Of a stretch of 64,000 nt of DNA, positions 16,898-25,914 are shown piece after piece. The first letter of the stretch is position 1; each line of letters opens with the position of its first letter. Source of the DNA: G020348385 sp964538085 (lineage in GTDB: Bacteria; Acidobacteriota; Aminicenantia; Aminicenantales; Aminicenantaceae). Under the pieces are notes generated by a model. It was not told the DNA's origin and made no database searches. It saw only the letters and a program-made list of their open reading frames with translations. The stretch covers positions 1 to 64,000 of the forward strand of contig CAZIDF010000008.1 in the NCBI GenBank assembly GCA_964538085.1, read 5' to 3'. The translations under genes were made by a program, and so were the position numbers.

Positions 16898-17845
16898 TTA
16901 CAGGGAGCGGAGGGACGCTGCCATAAGTGGGATCATGATCTCAAGATGGCCGACAAAATAAAAACCTCTCCCCTTCTCTCCCAGAGGACGTTTCACCACA
17001 TTTTTATCGGGTCGGTAGTGATGGTGAAAATCAAAAACCGCTGTTGAAAAATTCTCGAGAGTTTTTCCCTTATTCCTGATAAACGATATGGCTTTGAGGA
17101 AAACCTCAGGAAGGATAACAGCAGAACCGGCATTGACAAAAACCCCGCCTCCTTCAAGATTTTCGCAGATAGAACAAAACAGAAAAAAGTCCCTCAGGGT
17201 AGCAAGCCCCAGAGCTTTTCCGTCAACCAGAGGATGGAAATGGATGATATCGGTTCCAATGGCCACATGCACAGTGGTTGGGATGTTGAGCCTGTAGGCT
17301 GCAGCTAAGATGCTGAGATCTTTATGCACAAAATCAGAGTTTTCTATCGACTCTCCGATAACTTCGCCTATACCCATATCCTTGCTTTCTGCTGAATTTA
17401 TCGCTTCATTAAGGAGTTCGCCGGTTTCTTGGGCCATCCCAAAACTGCCATTCTTGACCTTATCCGCTACTTCTTCAGATGTGTGGCCTGCTAAGGCGAT
17501 CTCGAAGTCATGGATGATTCCGGCTCCATTCAAAGCCATGGACGTTATCCATCCCTCCTCCATAAGAGATATGATCACTGGATTCAAACCAACTTTGATG
17601 ACATGGGCTCCCAGAGCAAAAACTCTTTCCCTCTGCATAGTTTTGGCCATTTCCATTCGTTCGAGAAAACTCTTGAAATCCTTGCCCGCTAAAATATCTG
17701 GAAGACAATCGATGAATTCGGAAAATGGTTTGTCCGGAGAAAACACCCGTGCAAAATCATCGATCGTGACTTTGCTATCCCTTGAATGGAGAGAATAAGT
17801 TTTAAGCCGATCTTTGGAAAAAGGCTTGATCTTGTACTTGCTCAT
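16898..17845 (-). CDS. Conserved protein of unknown function, deoxyhypusine-synthase-like
   Basis: 315 aa. I recall a widespread bacterial family with the same signatures: ALGAHVIKVGLNPVIISLME, MALNGAGIIHDFEIALAG, TVHVAIGTDIIHFHP, GGGVFVNAGSAVILPEVFLK and GHLEIMIPLMAAS. Members are usually annotated as hypothetical or as deoxyhypusine-synthase related. The NGAGIIHDFE stretch and the GGGV-N-GSA loop would fit a Rossmann-like NAD site. Bacteria lack eIF5A, so the substrate is not hypusine lysine. Converges on coaE (9 nt between stops) and lies downstream of the HU-like gene on the same strand. Confidence 0.6.
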   Translation of the reverse strand: MSKYKIKPFSKDRLKTYSLHSRDSKVTIDDFARVFSPDKPFSEFIDCLPDILAGKDFKSFLERMEMAKTMQRERVFALGAHVIKVGLNPVIISLMEEGWITSMALNGAGIIHDFEIALAGHTSEEVADKVKNGSFGMAQETGELLNEAINSAESKDMGIGEVIGESIENSDFVHKDLSILAAAYRLNIPTTVHVAIGTDIIHFHPLVDGKALGLATLRDFFLFCSICENLEGGGVFVNAGSAVILPEVFLKAISFIRNKGKTLENFSTAVFDFHHHYRPDKNVVKRPLGEKGRGFYFVGHLEIMIPLMAASLRSL

Positions 17846-17871
17846 AGGATTTTTTGTGGAGCTATGATTGA

Positions 17872-18138
17872 TCAGATATTCTTAAGTTCCTGGCCGGGCC
17901 TGAACTTTATTCGTTTTCCACTTTTGATCTTGATCTGTTTTTTTCTTCTTATGTCTCTGCCAAATCCTGTTTTTTTCGAAACCACTTTGAAACTCGCGAA
18001 TCCTCGAATTTCGATTTTTTCCTCATTTTCGAGAGCTACCTTCAATGATGCTAAGATAGACTCAACAATCTGCATCGCTTTGGCTCTATTGAACTCTGAG
18101 TCCTTTTCGATACTGAGAGCAATATCGTTCTTGATCAT
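17872..18138 (-). CDS. HU/IHF-family DNA-binding protein
   Basis: 88 aa, a typical size for a histone-like bacterial DNA-bending protein. IEIRGFASFKVVSKKTGFGR is the beta-arm entry and KSGKRIKFRPGQELKN the C-terminal part. Assignment to HU or to an IHF subunit is not possible by eye. The start ATG 18138 has GGAGA upstream. AT-rich DNA (18140-18200) precedes it and probably holds its promoter. Confidence 0.92.
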   Translation of the reverse strand: MIKNDIALSIEKDSEFNRAKAMQIVESILASLKVALENEEKIEIRGFASFKVVSKKTGFGRDIRRKKQIKIKSGKRIKFRPGQELKNI

Positions 18139-18251
18139 TGAAGTCTCCTAAAGGATTCGATGTTAAATAATAAATAATAAATAAATTATTGAAAATAAAA
18201 TGTCAAGAAACTTTTCCATTTTTCTTCCTTGGGAATACCGGACGTCATGTA

Positions 18252-18280
18252 TTGACTTGCCTAATGGACCTCACTATAAT
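18252..18280 (+). promoter_or_regulatory. Near-consensus sigma70 promoter abutting the nfeD start
   Basis: TTGACT (18252-18257), exactly 17 nt, then a perfect TATAAT (18275-18280). Transcription should start near 18287, only a few nucleotides before GTG 18290. This excludes the upstream in-frame ATG at 18200 as the start of this transcript and implies a leaderless or almost leaderless mRNA. Confidence 0.75.
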
Positions 18281-18289
18281 GAAATTAAA

Positions 18290-19570
18290 GTGAAAAAATT
18301 CATCCTTATTTGTTTTCTCATCGCTTTGATTCCCCTAGCTGGATATTCAACCATATTAAAGATCACTATCGATGCACCGATTCATCCGGTAACATCCGAA
18401 TATATACGAAACGCCATCGACAAGGCGGAAGTCGACAATGCAAGCCTGGTCATCATGGTATTGAATACTCCCGGTGGATTGGATTCTTCGATGAGGGAAA
18501 TCATCGAACGCATCTTGAGTTCTGAGGTTCCGGTCGCCGCCTACGTCAGTCCCAACGGAGCCAGAGCGGCTTCGGCAGGCTTTTTTATATCTATCGCGTG
18601 TGATCTCTTTATCATGGCTCCTGGCACGAACACAGGTGCGGCACACCCAGTGGGGGTGTCTATCACTGGCCAACAGATGGACGAGACCATGGCCGATAAA
18701 GTCACCAACGATGCCGTTTCTTACATCAAATCCATCGCTGAAAAAAGAGGACGAAACTCAATGATGGCCGAGGATGCTGTTAGAAAAAGCTCATCCTACA
18801 CAGAAACGGAATGTCTCGAGGGAAAATTGATCGATCTGATCGCTCAGGATATAGGCGAAATCATCGATTCATTAGACAGAAAAACCATCAAAAGGTTCGA
18901 CGGTGAAGAACACTTGCTCGAACTTCAAGGGGAACAGGTCATAGAGATTCCCATGTCTGCCCGCCAGAAATTCTTGTTAACCATATCCAATCCCAATCTG
19001 GCATATATCCTTTTGATGCTTGGTTTGCTTGGACTTTACTTTGAATTTTCCAATCCCGGAGCCATTTTGCCCGGCGTGCTGGGAGGCATAGCCCTCCTCT
19101 TGGCTATTTTTTCCTTCCAAATCCTCCCAATCAACTACGTCGGACTGATCCTGATTCTCCTCGCCATCGGGATGTTTATCCTTGAGATAAAGGTGCAGAG
19201 TTATGGAATTTTATCAATAGGAGGAATAATCGCCATGGTCATTGGATCCATCATGCTTATAGATGCGCCCATTCCGGAACTCCGTCCAAGTCTAAAATTC
19301 ATCATCCCGGTCGCTGTCGGGTTGTCTTTGATCTTCCTTTTCCTGATTTTTATTGCAGTCCGGGCCCTTGCCAATAGAGTCCATACAGGAAAAGAAGGGA
19401 TGGTCGGTGAGATAGGCGTGGCCCAGAGCGATCTCACCCCCAAAGGGAAAGTGTTCGTGCACGGCGAACTCTGGAATGCCGAGGCCGACCAGGAGATTCC
19501 CAAAGGGGAGGAGGTGAGGGTCATCGAGGTTTTGAAAAACTTGAAGATCAAGGTCACCAAAGCAAAATAA
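18290..19570 (+). CDS. NfeD-family membrane-bound ClpP-class serine protease
   Basis: 426 aa from GTG 18290. A signal/anchor helix (KKFILICFLIALIPLAGYS) is followed by a ClpP-like protease domain with LNTPGGLDSSMREII, AYVSPNGARAASAGFFI (nucleophile Ser in the AASAG region) and TGAAHPVG. Then come about four membrane helices (from LAYILLMLGLLGLYF) and a C-terminal OB-fold (GMVGEIGVAQSDLTPKGKVF). Long-form NfeD proteins partner with slipins, and a slipin gene follows after 78 nt. In archaeal relatives the protease cuts the slipin C-terminus. Confidence 0.92.
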   Translation: MKKFILICFLIALIPLAGYSTILKITIDAPIHPVTSEYIRNAIDKAEVDNASLVIMVLNTPGGLDSSMREIIERILSSEVPVAAYVSPNGARAASAGFFISIACDLFIMAPGTNTGAAHPVGVSITGQQMDETMADKVTNDAVSYIKSIAEKRGRNSMMAEDAVRKSSSYTETECLEGKLIDLIAQDIGEIIDSLDRKTIKRFDGEEHLLELQGEQVIEIPMSARQKFLLTISNPNLAYILLMLGLLGLYFEFSNPGAILPGVLGGIALLLAIFSFQILPINYVGLILILLAIGMFILEIKVQSYGILSIGGIIAMVIGSIMLIDAPIPELRPSLKFIIPVAVGLSLIFLFLIFIAVRALANRVHTGKEGMVGEIGVAQSDLTPKGKVFVHGELWNAEADQEIPKGEEVRVIEVLKNLKIKVTKAK

Positions 19571-19584
19571 AGAAAATTCAAGCT

Positions 19585-19613
19585 TTGCTGGTAAAAATCG
19601 GAATTTTCATAAT
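19585..19613 (+). promoter_or_regulatory. Probable second promoter, for the slipin gene
   Basis: TTGCTG (19585-19590), a 17-nt spacer and CATAAT (19608-19613), with an overlapping TATAAT 5 nt further on. It would give the slipin gene a transcript of its own besides any read-through from nfeD. Confidence 0.5.
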
Positions 19614-19648
19614 ATAATAAGACAAATCTTGGAATGAGGAGGTGAAGG

Positions 19649-20407
19649 ATGTATACAGGGATTATCATCGTTTCTTTGGTTGTCCTTTACTTGTTGAATG
19701 CGATCAAAGTTTTGAGAGAATATGAACGGGGTGTGATTTTTCGTCTTGGCCGGGTTCTACCGAAACCGAAAGGACCAGGACTGATTCTTGTCTTTCCCCC
19801 TATCGACCGGATTGTGCGCGTAAGCCTTCGAATCGTGGTCATGGATATTCCCCCTCAAGATGTCATTACCAAAGACAATGTTTCTGTCAAAGTCAATGCC
19901 GTCGTGTACTTTCGTGTGATGGAACCTCAAAAAGCGATCCTCGAAGTCCAAGACTTTTTATTCGCCACATCTCAACTTGCACAGACAACCCTGAGAAGTG
20001 TGCTTGGCGAAGTCGAACTCGATGAACTCTTGTCTAACCGGGAAAAACTGAATGCCCAACTCCAAGAGATTATCGACAAACACACAGACCCTTGGGGCAT
20101 CAAAGTCCAACTCGTTGAAATGAAGCATGTCGATCTTCCGGAGAACATGGTCAGGGCCATTGCCAGACAAGCAGAAGCAGAGAGAGAAAGAAGAGCCAAG
20201 GTCATCCATGCTGAGGGTGAATTCCAAGCTTCCGGTAAACTCAAGCAGGCCGCAGACGTCATTTCTGGCAATCCCCAAGCCCTTCAGTTGAGGTTTTTGG
20301 GAACGCTTGCAGAAATTGCGACAGAAAAAAATTCCACCATTATCTTTCCCCTTCCAATCGACATGCTGAAAGCATTTTCAATGGGAAGTAAGGAGTCAAA
20401 GGACTAG
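19649..20407 (+). CDS. Slipin/stomatin-type SPFH membrane protein
   Basis: 252 aa. One N-terminal membrane helix (IIIVSLVVLYLLNAI) and then the SPFH domain: EYERGVIFRLGRVLPKPKGP, PPQDVITKDNVSVKVNAVVY and DPWGIKVQLVEMKHVDLPE. A coiled coil with RQAEAERERRAKVIHAEGE follows. It forms oligomeric membrane scaffolds and partners with NfeD. The ribosome site GAGGAGGTGA upstream of ATG 19649 is very strong. Confidence 0.95.
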   Translation: MYTGIIIVSLVVLYLLNAIKVLREYERGVIFRLGRVLPKPKGPGLILVFPPIDRIVRVSLRIVVMDIPPQDVITKDNVSVKVNAVVYFRVMEPQKAILEVQDFLFATSQLAQTTLRSVLGEVELDELLSNREKLNAQLQEIIDKHTDPWGIKVQLVEMKHVDLPENMVRAIARQAEAERERRAKVIHAEGEFQASGKLKQAADVISGNPQALQLRFLGTLAEIATEKNSTIIFPLPIDMLKAFSMGSKESKD

Positions 20408-20413
20408 CTAGAT

Positions 20414-20998
20414 ATGAGTAATAAAGATTATAGAGAACTACAGCTTTCCAGTTCCCAACTAGTTCTGATATTTGTCGCGATTCTGGTACTGGGAATCGTG
20501 GTCTTCCTTCTTGGAGTGTCTGTGGGGAAAAAACAAGGACAAATCCTCGAAGAAACAAAACTGGCGAACAAAACGATGGAACAAATTACAGAACAGAAAC
20601 CCTTGGTCCAGAAAGAATCTACCGATCCGATAAGCAAGGAATTGGAATCTTACAAAAAAGCGGAAGAAGAAAAAGTACCAGAAGAAAAAGTCGAAGCCAA
20701 ACCAACTGGTAAACAAAAAGTGGAATCCTCCAAGCCTGCGCCATCATCCCAGAGTCAAAATGTCTATTGGATTCAGGTCGGCGCTTACAGCAGCCAACAA
20801 AATGCCAATGCCCTGGTGGAAGAGTACAAAGGCAAAGGGATCAATGCCATCGTTGTCCCACCCTCCACGTCTGATAGAAGGAAGCTCTACCGTGTCCGTT
20901 TGGGCGGGTATGCGACAAGAGAACAAGCCGAACAAGCCCGGGATGAACTAGCCAAACAAGAGAACAAAAAACAGACCGATTACCTGATTATCAGATAA
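20414..20998 (+). CDS. SPOR-domain membrane protein
   Basis: 194 aa. Cytoplasmic N-terminus, one membrane helix at about residues 15-35 (LVLIFVAILVLGIVVFLLGV), then a Lys/Glu-rich periplasmic linker. The SPOR domain is at about residues 113-190 (VYWIQVGAYSSQQNANALVE, LYRVRLGGYATREQAEQARD). SPOR domains bind denuded septal peptidoglycan, as in FtsN and DedD. It starts 6 nt after the slipin stop and probably belongs to the same transcript. Confidence 0.88.
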   Translation: MSNKDYRELQLSSSQLVLIFVAILVLGIVVFLLGVSVGKKQGQILEETKLANKTMEQITEQKPLVQKESTDPISKELESYKKAEEEKVPEEKVEAKPTGKQKVESSKPAPSSQSQNVYWIQVGAYSSQQNANALVEEYKGKGINAIVVPPSTSDRRKLYRVRLGGYATREQAEQARDELAKQENKKQTDYLIIR

Positions 20999-21048
20999 AG
21001 AACAAGCCGAATATCGATAATCGATCTGACCTTAAAAAGAGGCACTTC

Positions 21049-22569
21049 TTGAAGATAAGATGGATCTATATCCTTTCTGCGGTCTTCAGCGGTGCACTGA
21101 CGGCACTGGCTTTCCCTAAATTCGATCTCTCCTTTTTGTGTTGGATCTCCCTCATCCCTCTTTTTTTCGCTTTGCACAAAAAGACTGCGAAACAATCCTT
21201 TATGCTCGGATTTTTGGGAGGTGTTGCATTCAACGCAATCTTGATCTACTGGATACCCGCAGTTCCTTCCCATTACGGCAACCTCTCTATCACGATAAGC
21301 CTTTTGATATACGCTGCTTTCGTTTTTTATCTCGCCCTCTTCTGGGCCTTTTTTGCCTGGTGTTTCTCCAAAATTCAACGGACCTTTCCTTCCCTTGTTT
21401 TTCTTCTAGCTCCATTCATTTGGATCGGATTCGAGTACATCCTCACCCACTTTTTGACGGGTTTTCCATGGGGACTTCTGGGATATAGCCAGTCCAACAA
21501 CCTATGGTTTCTCCAATCGGCATCCCTGGCTGGAGTGTACGGGCTCTCCTTTATGATCGTTTTATTCCAAAGCCTGTTTGTCTACTCGATAATTCATAAA
21601 CGGAGAACTCCATTTTTTCTCGGCCTTTTTCTTCTGGTCCTCCTCCATTTTTCGGGATGGATGATCTTGAAAAATAATCCCTCGATGGAAAACTCCTTCC
21701 AGGTTTCGGTGATCCAAGGCAATGTCTCATCCGATATCCATTGGGAACAGGTCTCTGACTCGCAGACAAGAGATATCTTCCGCCAGCATCTTAACCTATC
21801 TCTGCAAGCCCATAGTCAGGGCTCCAACCTGATAATTTGGCCGGAATTTTCTGTGCCGCTGTGCTTTAGCTGTTCCTATGGTATCTATCCAGAATTCAAA
21901 AGCGAGCTTTCAAGATTTTCTCGAGAATCGGGCGCCACACTCCTGCTTGGGACCAATGAAACCTCCCTATCCCAGCAACTCCCCCGCTTTTACAACACAG
22001 CCCTCTGTCTTCATCCTGACCTCTCTGTGAGCCAGTATTACAAAATGCACCTGGTGCCATTCGGGGAATACACCCCTTACAAAAAGATCTTTTTTTTCAT
22101 CGAAAAAATGACCCATGCTATCGGGGAACTTTCACCAGGAAACGAGTTTGTTTTGCATGAGTTCGAAGGAAATAAATTCGGCACACCCATCTGTTACGAA
22201 ATTATTTTTCCTTCTCTAGTCAGAAAATTCGTTAAAAAAGGAGCCGACTTCCTGGTTACGATCACCAACGACGGATGGTACGGGACATCCTCAGCTCCTT
22301 TCCAACATTTTGCGATCGCTGTGGTGAGGGCAGTGGAGAATAGACGCTTTCTGCTCAGATCCGCAACGACCGGGGTGAGCGGAATTATCGACCCGTACGG
22401 CCGGATTCTTTCTCGTACAGAGCTGATGACTCAGACATTTATCACCGAAAGGATAGCCCCGATGAACACTCTCACTCCCTACACACGCTATGGGGACTAT
22501 GCCCCTCTGGCTAGCTTGACTTTAGGTGCAGTATTCCTTATTCTGGCATGGAGATATAGAAAAAAATGA
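21049..22569 (+). CDS. lnt: Apolipoprotein N-acyltransferase
   Basis: The final step of lipoprotein maturation: N-acylation of the lipidated cysteine at the periplasmic face of the inner membrane. The 506 aa have about six N-terminal membrane helices followed by a nitrilase domain. Visible motifs are IIWPEFSVP (catalytic Glu), KMHLVPFGEYTPYK (Lys) and GTPICYEIIFP (nucleophile Cys). The start is TTG 21049 with AAGAGG 6 nt upstream. The stop overlaps the prfB start (ATGA). Confidence 0.94.
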   Translation: MKIRWIYILSAVFSGALTALAFPKFDLSFLCWISLIPLFFALHKKTAKQSFMLGFLGGVAFNAILIYWIPAVPSHYGNLSITISLLIYAAFVFYLALFWAFFAWCFSKIQRTFPSLVFLLAPFIWIGFEYILTHFLTGFPWGLLGYSQSNNLWFLQSASLAGVYGLSFMIVLFQSLFVYSIIHKRRTPFFLGLFLLVLLHFSGWMILKNNPSMENSFQVSVIQGNVSSDIHWEQVSDSQTRDIFRQHLNLSLQAHSQGSNLIIWPEFSVPLCFSCSYGIYPEFKSELSRFSRESGATLLLGTNETSLSQQLPRFYNTALCLHPDLSVSQYYKMHLVPFGEYTPYKKIFFFIEKMTHAIGELSPGNEFVLHEFEGNKFGTPICYEIIFPSLVRKFVKKGADFLVTITNDGWYGTSSAPFQHFAIAVVRAVENRRFLLRSATTGVSGIIDPYGRILSRTELMTQTFITERIAPMNTLTPYTRYGDYAPLASLTLGAVFLILAWRYRKK

Positions 22570-23697
22570 CGAAAAATGACCATACCTCGAAAAAAATCTC
22601 GTCCGATTTATTGATAAAGATCAAAGGGGCTTTGTCTCGATTCGACGAAGTCCGAGGTTTTCTTTGACCTCCCTCAAAAAGAAGCCGTACTGCACAAAAT
22701 CGATGAGCAGCTATCCTCTCCTGAAATCTGGAAAGATCAGGATAAATCGCAATCTCTGCAAAAAAAGAAAAAAGTTTTAGAAAAAGAGGTCAATCTCTTC
22801 TCCCAGATTATCGAAAAAAAAGAAGAACTAGAAGTCTTGGCAGAATTGATCCAAGAGGGTGAGAACGTTCAAGCAGAGATAACAGAAAATCTTTCGCAAT
22901 TCGCAGAAGAATTGGAGGCGGCCGAATTCCAAGCTCTATTTGATGATGTGGATGATCCACGCAATGCCATTTTAACGATCCATCCAGGAGCAGGCGGAAC
23001 TGAATCCCAAGATTGGGCCCAAATGTTGCTCCGGATGTATTTGAGGTACGCTGAGAGAAAAGGCTTTAAAGCCGAAGTTCTCGATATGCAGCCAGGAGAA
23101 GAGGCAGGGCTCAAAAGTGCGACCATTCGCATTGTGGGAGACCACGTGTATGGCAACCTAAGCCAGGAAACTGGAGTCCATCGCCTGGTGAGAATTTCTC
23201 CCTTCGATGCCAATAAAAGACGGCACACATCTTTTGCCGCGATTTTTGTCTATCCGGAAGTCGAGGACGACATCGAAATCGACATCAATCCAGAAGAATT
23301 ACGCATCGACACTTACAGGGCTTCGGGACGGGGAGGACAACATGTGAATGTGACCGATTCCGCTGTGAGAATCACCCATCTTCCTACCGGAATAGTCGTT
23401 CAGTGTCAAAACGAAAGATCCCAACACAAAAACAAAGCTGCAGCCATGAAGGTTCTGATGGCCAGGTTGTATGAGCTCGAAAAGAAAAAAAAGATGGAAA
23501 AAAAAGAAAAACTGGAAGATGCCAAATCAGATATTGCATGGGGTAACCAGATTCGCTCTTACGTTCTTCATCCTTACCGAATGATAAAAGATCTGAGGAC
23601 AAAAGTGGAAATCGGGGATGTGGATCGTGTACTGGACGGCGATATAGAGGAATTTATCAAATCCAACCTAGTTCTCAGAAAAGAAAACAAAGCTTAA
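22566..23697 (+). CDS. prfB: Peptide chain release factor 2, with programmed +1 frameshift
   Basis: Terminates translation at UGA and UAA. The zero frame runs from ATG 22566 (overlapping the lnt stop) to an in-frame TGA at 22665-22667. Decoding continues in the +1 frame at GAC 22666, giving about 376 aa. The junction reads RGFL then DLPQKE, matching RGYL-DYD in E. coli RF2. The +1 frame contains the stop-recognition tripeptide region RISPFDANKRR and the catalytic GGQ (SGRGGQHVNVTDSAVRI). This gene is intact; a naive ORF call would begin at 22837 and lose about 90 residues. Confidence 0.93.
22654..22668 (+). promoter_or_regulatory. RF2 autoregulatory frameshift site
   Basis: GAGG (22654-22657) acts as an internal Shine-Dalgarno 4 nt before the slippery CTT (22662-22664). 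In-frame TGA follows, then C. When RF2 is scarce the ribosome pauses at TGA and tRNA-Leu slips +1 onto TTT. This is the known RF2 autoregulation circuit. Confidence 0.9.
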
Positions 23698-24485
23698 GTC
23701 TTCTCCTTTTTTTTTGCTTCCTCCCAGATCCTATCCATTTCTTCAAGACTGGCCTCTCTCAATTCCATTCCCTTTTGTTTCAATTTGTTTTCGATGAATC
23801 GGAATCTCCGGATAAATTTCTGATTGGCGGTCCTTAAAGCGATCTCGGGATTCACATCAAGATGCCGGGATAAATTGGCCACAGAGAAGAGGATATCCCC
23901 GATTTCAGCAGATATTTCTTCTTTATTCTTTCTCTGAACGGCTTCTTCGAGCTCAGCGACTTCTTCTTTGATCTTATGAAAGACATCCATGGGCTGACTC
24001 CAGTCGAATCCGAATGAGGAAACACGAATGCCGATCATGAATGAAGTGAGGAGAGCCGGGCTGGTTTTTGTCATTCCATCCAACACGGACTCTCTCTCTT
24101 TTTCCTGTTGTTTTTGTTTATTCCAGGTTTCCCTAACTTCAGCAGAATCCTCTACTCGCCCTTCCCCGAAGACATGGGGGTGTCGCCTAATCATTTTTTT
24201 ATTGATACCTTCCAGGATATCGGCCATCGTGAAGTTCCCTTTTTCCTTTGCAATTCTGGCTAAAAAAACGATCTCCATCATGACATCTCCCAATTCCTCT
24301 GCGAGGGAGGAATAATCAAGGACATCCAACGCCTCTACAGCCTCATACACTTCTTCTAAAAAATAATTGGCGATGGATTTCTCATCCTGTTCTCTGTCCC
24401 ATGGACATCCTTTTTCACTCCTTAGGATATCCAAGATTTCGACCAATCGGGCAAATTTTTCACCCGCTGTTTTCGATTCTTCCAT
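23694..24485 (-). CDS. mazG: Nucleoside triphosphate pyrophosphohydrolase MazG
   Basis: Hydrolyses (d)NTPs to NMP and PPi. The 263 aa hold two MazG repeats. The first has CPWDREQDEKSIANYFLEEV and LAEELGDVMMEIVFLARIA; the second has EEVAELEEAVQRKNKEEISA and EIGDILFSVANLSRHL. Full E. coli-type length. The stop overlaps that of prfB by 4 bp on the opposite strand. Confidence 0.94.
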   Translation of the reverse strand: MEESKTAGEKFARLVEILDILRSEKGCPWDREQDEKSIANYFLEEVYEAVEALDVLDYSSLAEELGDVMMEIVFLARIAKEKGNFTMADILEGINKKMIRRHPHVFGEGRVEDSAEVRETWNKQKQQEKERESVLDGMTKTSPALLTSFMIGIRVSSFGFDWSQPMDVFHKIKEEVAELEEAVQRKNKEEISAEIGDILFSVANLSRHLDVNPEIALRTANQKFIRRFRFIENKLKQKGMELREASLEEMDRIWEEAKKKEKT

Positions 24486-24614
24486 GATTCTGCTTCCTTG
24501 AATTATTTCATTTTATGGGTTATTATTTTTTTCCGGCTCAACCAAAATAGCTTAAGCCGGGACAAATTTCAATGCGGATGTATTTTTTTAAATCCGATCA
24601 CACTGGAGAGAATC

Positions 24615-24917
24615 ATGAGCGAAAACAAAAAGGAAAAAGAAGAAGAAATCCCGCTTGTTCTTCCTCCCTTGGAATTTAGCTCTATCGTTCTTCCCTTTTT
24701 TACTCAAGGTTTGATCCTGTTGGGTCAAATCGAAGAGGGTGAAGAAAAAAAGGAGGAGAAAAATATCGACCTCGTCAGAAGGATGATCGAACTTCTTGAC
24801 TTACTGAAAGAAAAAACGGGAGGGAATTTAAAAACAGAAGAAGAACAGTTCTTGAATGCGAGCCTGCACCAGCTCAAGATGGCATTCATGGAAAAAGCGA
24901 ATATCATCAAACTATAA
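24615..24917 (+). CDS. DUF1844 protein
   Basis: 100 aa. LPPLEFSSIVLPFFTQGLIL, then NIDLVRRMIELLDLLKEKTG and LNASLHQLKMAFM match the DUF1844 family, common in Acidobacteriota, Deltaproteobacteria and relatives and of unknown role. ATG 24615 with GGAGAG upstream is chosen over the frame-open start at 24498. It is immediately followed by ribF. Confidence 0.8.
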   Translation: MSENKKEKEEEIPLVLPPLEFSSIVLPFFTQGLILLGQIEEGEEKKEEKNIDLVRRMIELLDLLKEKTGGNLKTEEEQFLNASLHQLKMAFMEKANIIKL

Positions 24918-24921
24918 CGCC

Positions 24922-25854
24922 ATGCACGTTATAACAGGCTCTAAGAACATCCCCCCTCCTCCTTACGACTGCGCTGTTGCCATCGGGAATTTTGACGGTG
25001 TCCATTGTGGCCACCAAAAAATCATACACATTCTTCTCGAGACGGCCAGAAAGGATAATCTCTATCCCCTCCTCCTCACCTTCCATCCTCATCCGGCAAA
25101 AATCCTGACCGATAGAAAGATAGAACTGCTCCAAACGCTCGAACAACGGCTTGGGGAGATCAAAAGATCAGGGGTCCAGATGGTCGTGGTGATATCATTC
25201 GATCACACATTCGCTCAAATCTCCGCAGAAGAATTCGTCAGGATCATCATCTGTCAAAAACTCAAAGCAAAAAAAGTCATCGTCGGGGAAAACTTTAGAT
25301 TTGGGAAAGAAAGAGCCGGTGATGTAGCCAAGCTTATAGAATTTTCCAATCGATATGGATTCGCTGTTCGATCCATACCTCCCTTGACCATCGAAAATTC
25401 CGTGGTCAGCAGCAGCTTGATTCGAAAGCTCCTCTACAAAGGTGAAATAGAAAGGGCAAACAAACTCATCGGAAGACCTTATGAAATCGAAGGGACGGTC
25501 ATCAAAGGCAAATCACGCGGAAGAAGACTGGGTTTTCCGACTGCGAACATTCACCCATTGAACGACATCGCCCCTCCTGGTGTTTTTATATCCAAAGTAA
25601 GGATCGGGTCCAAAATCTTCCCTTCTGTTACACACGTGGGGAGCAAACCCACCTTCGACGAAAAAGAAATTATGATCGAATCCTACATCATAGACTATAA
25701 TAACAGTCTGTACGAAAAAAAACTTTATGTTCAATTTCTAAAAAAAATCAGGGAAGAAAAAAAATTCGAGACTCCTGAAGCCCTGTCTCTTCAGATAAAA
25801 AATGACTTGGAAAAAACACGCATCTATTTCCTCAATCAGGCCTCTCCATCTTGA
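24922..25854 (+). CDS. ribF: Bifunctional riboflavin kinase/FAD synthetase
   Basis: Converts riboflavin to FMN and FMN to FAD, which feeds the many flavoproteins in this window. The 310 aa have an N-terminal nucleotidyltransferase domain (AIGNFDGVHCGHQKII) and a C-terminal kinase domain (GRRLGFPTANIHPLN). Start ATG 24922 gives the usual N-terminus (HVITGSKNIPPPPYDCAVAI). It lies 4 nt after DUF1844 with no ribosome site of its own, so translation is probably coupled. Confidence 0.95.
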   Translation: MHVITGSKNIPPPPYDCAVAIGNFDGVHCGHQKIIHILLETARKDNLYPLLLTFHPHPAKILTDRKIELLQTLEQRLGEIKRSGVQMVVVISFDHTFAQISAEEFVRIIICQKLKAKKVIVGENFRFGKERAGDVAKLIEFSNRYGFAVRSIPPLTIENSVVSSSLIRKLLYKGEIERANKLIGRPYEIEGTVIKGKSRGRRLGFPTANIHPLNDIAPPGVFISKVRIGSKIFPSVTHVGSKPTFDEKEIMIESYIIDYNNSLYEKKLYVQFLKKIREEKKFETPEALSLQIKNDLEKTRIYFLNQASPS

Positions 25855-25914
25855 CTTTTTAAGTGATATATTGCATTTTTTTTAAGGAGTTAGCCTGTAA
25901 AATTTGGAGTCATA

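Noticed and set aside
18200..18289. Upstream ATG for the NfeD gene, adding 30 residues
   Set aside because: It lies upstream of a near-perfect promoter, the extra residues are not a signal peptide, and GTG 18290 begins directly with one.
25855..25914. PyrR-responsive attenuator before pyrR
   Set aside because: Sixty AT-rich nucleotides with no anti-terminator/terminator pair or PyrR binding loop.
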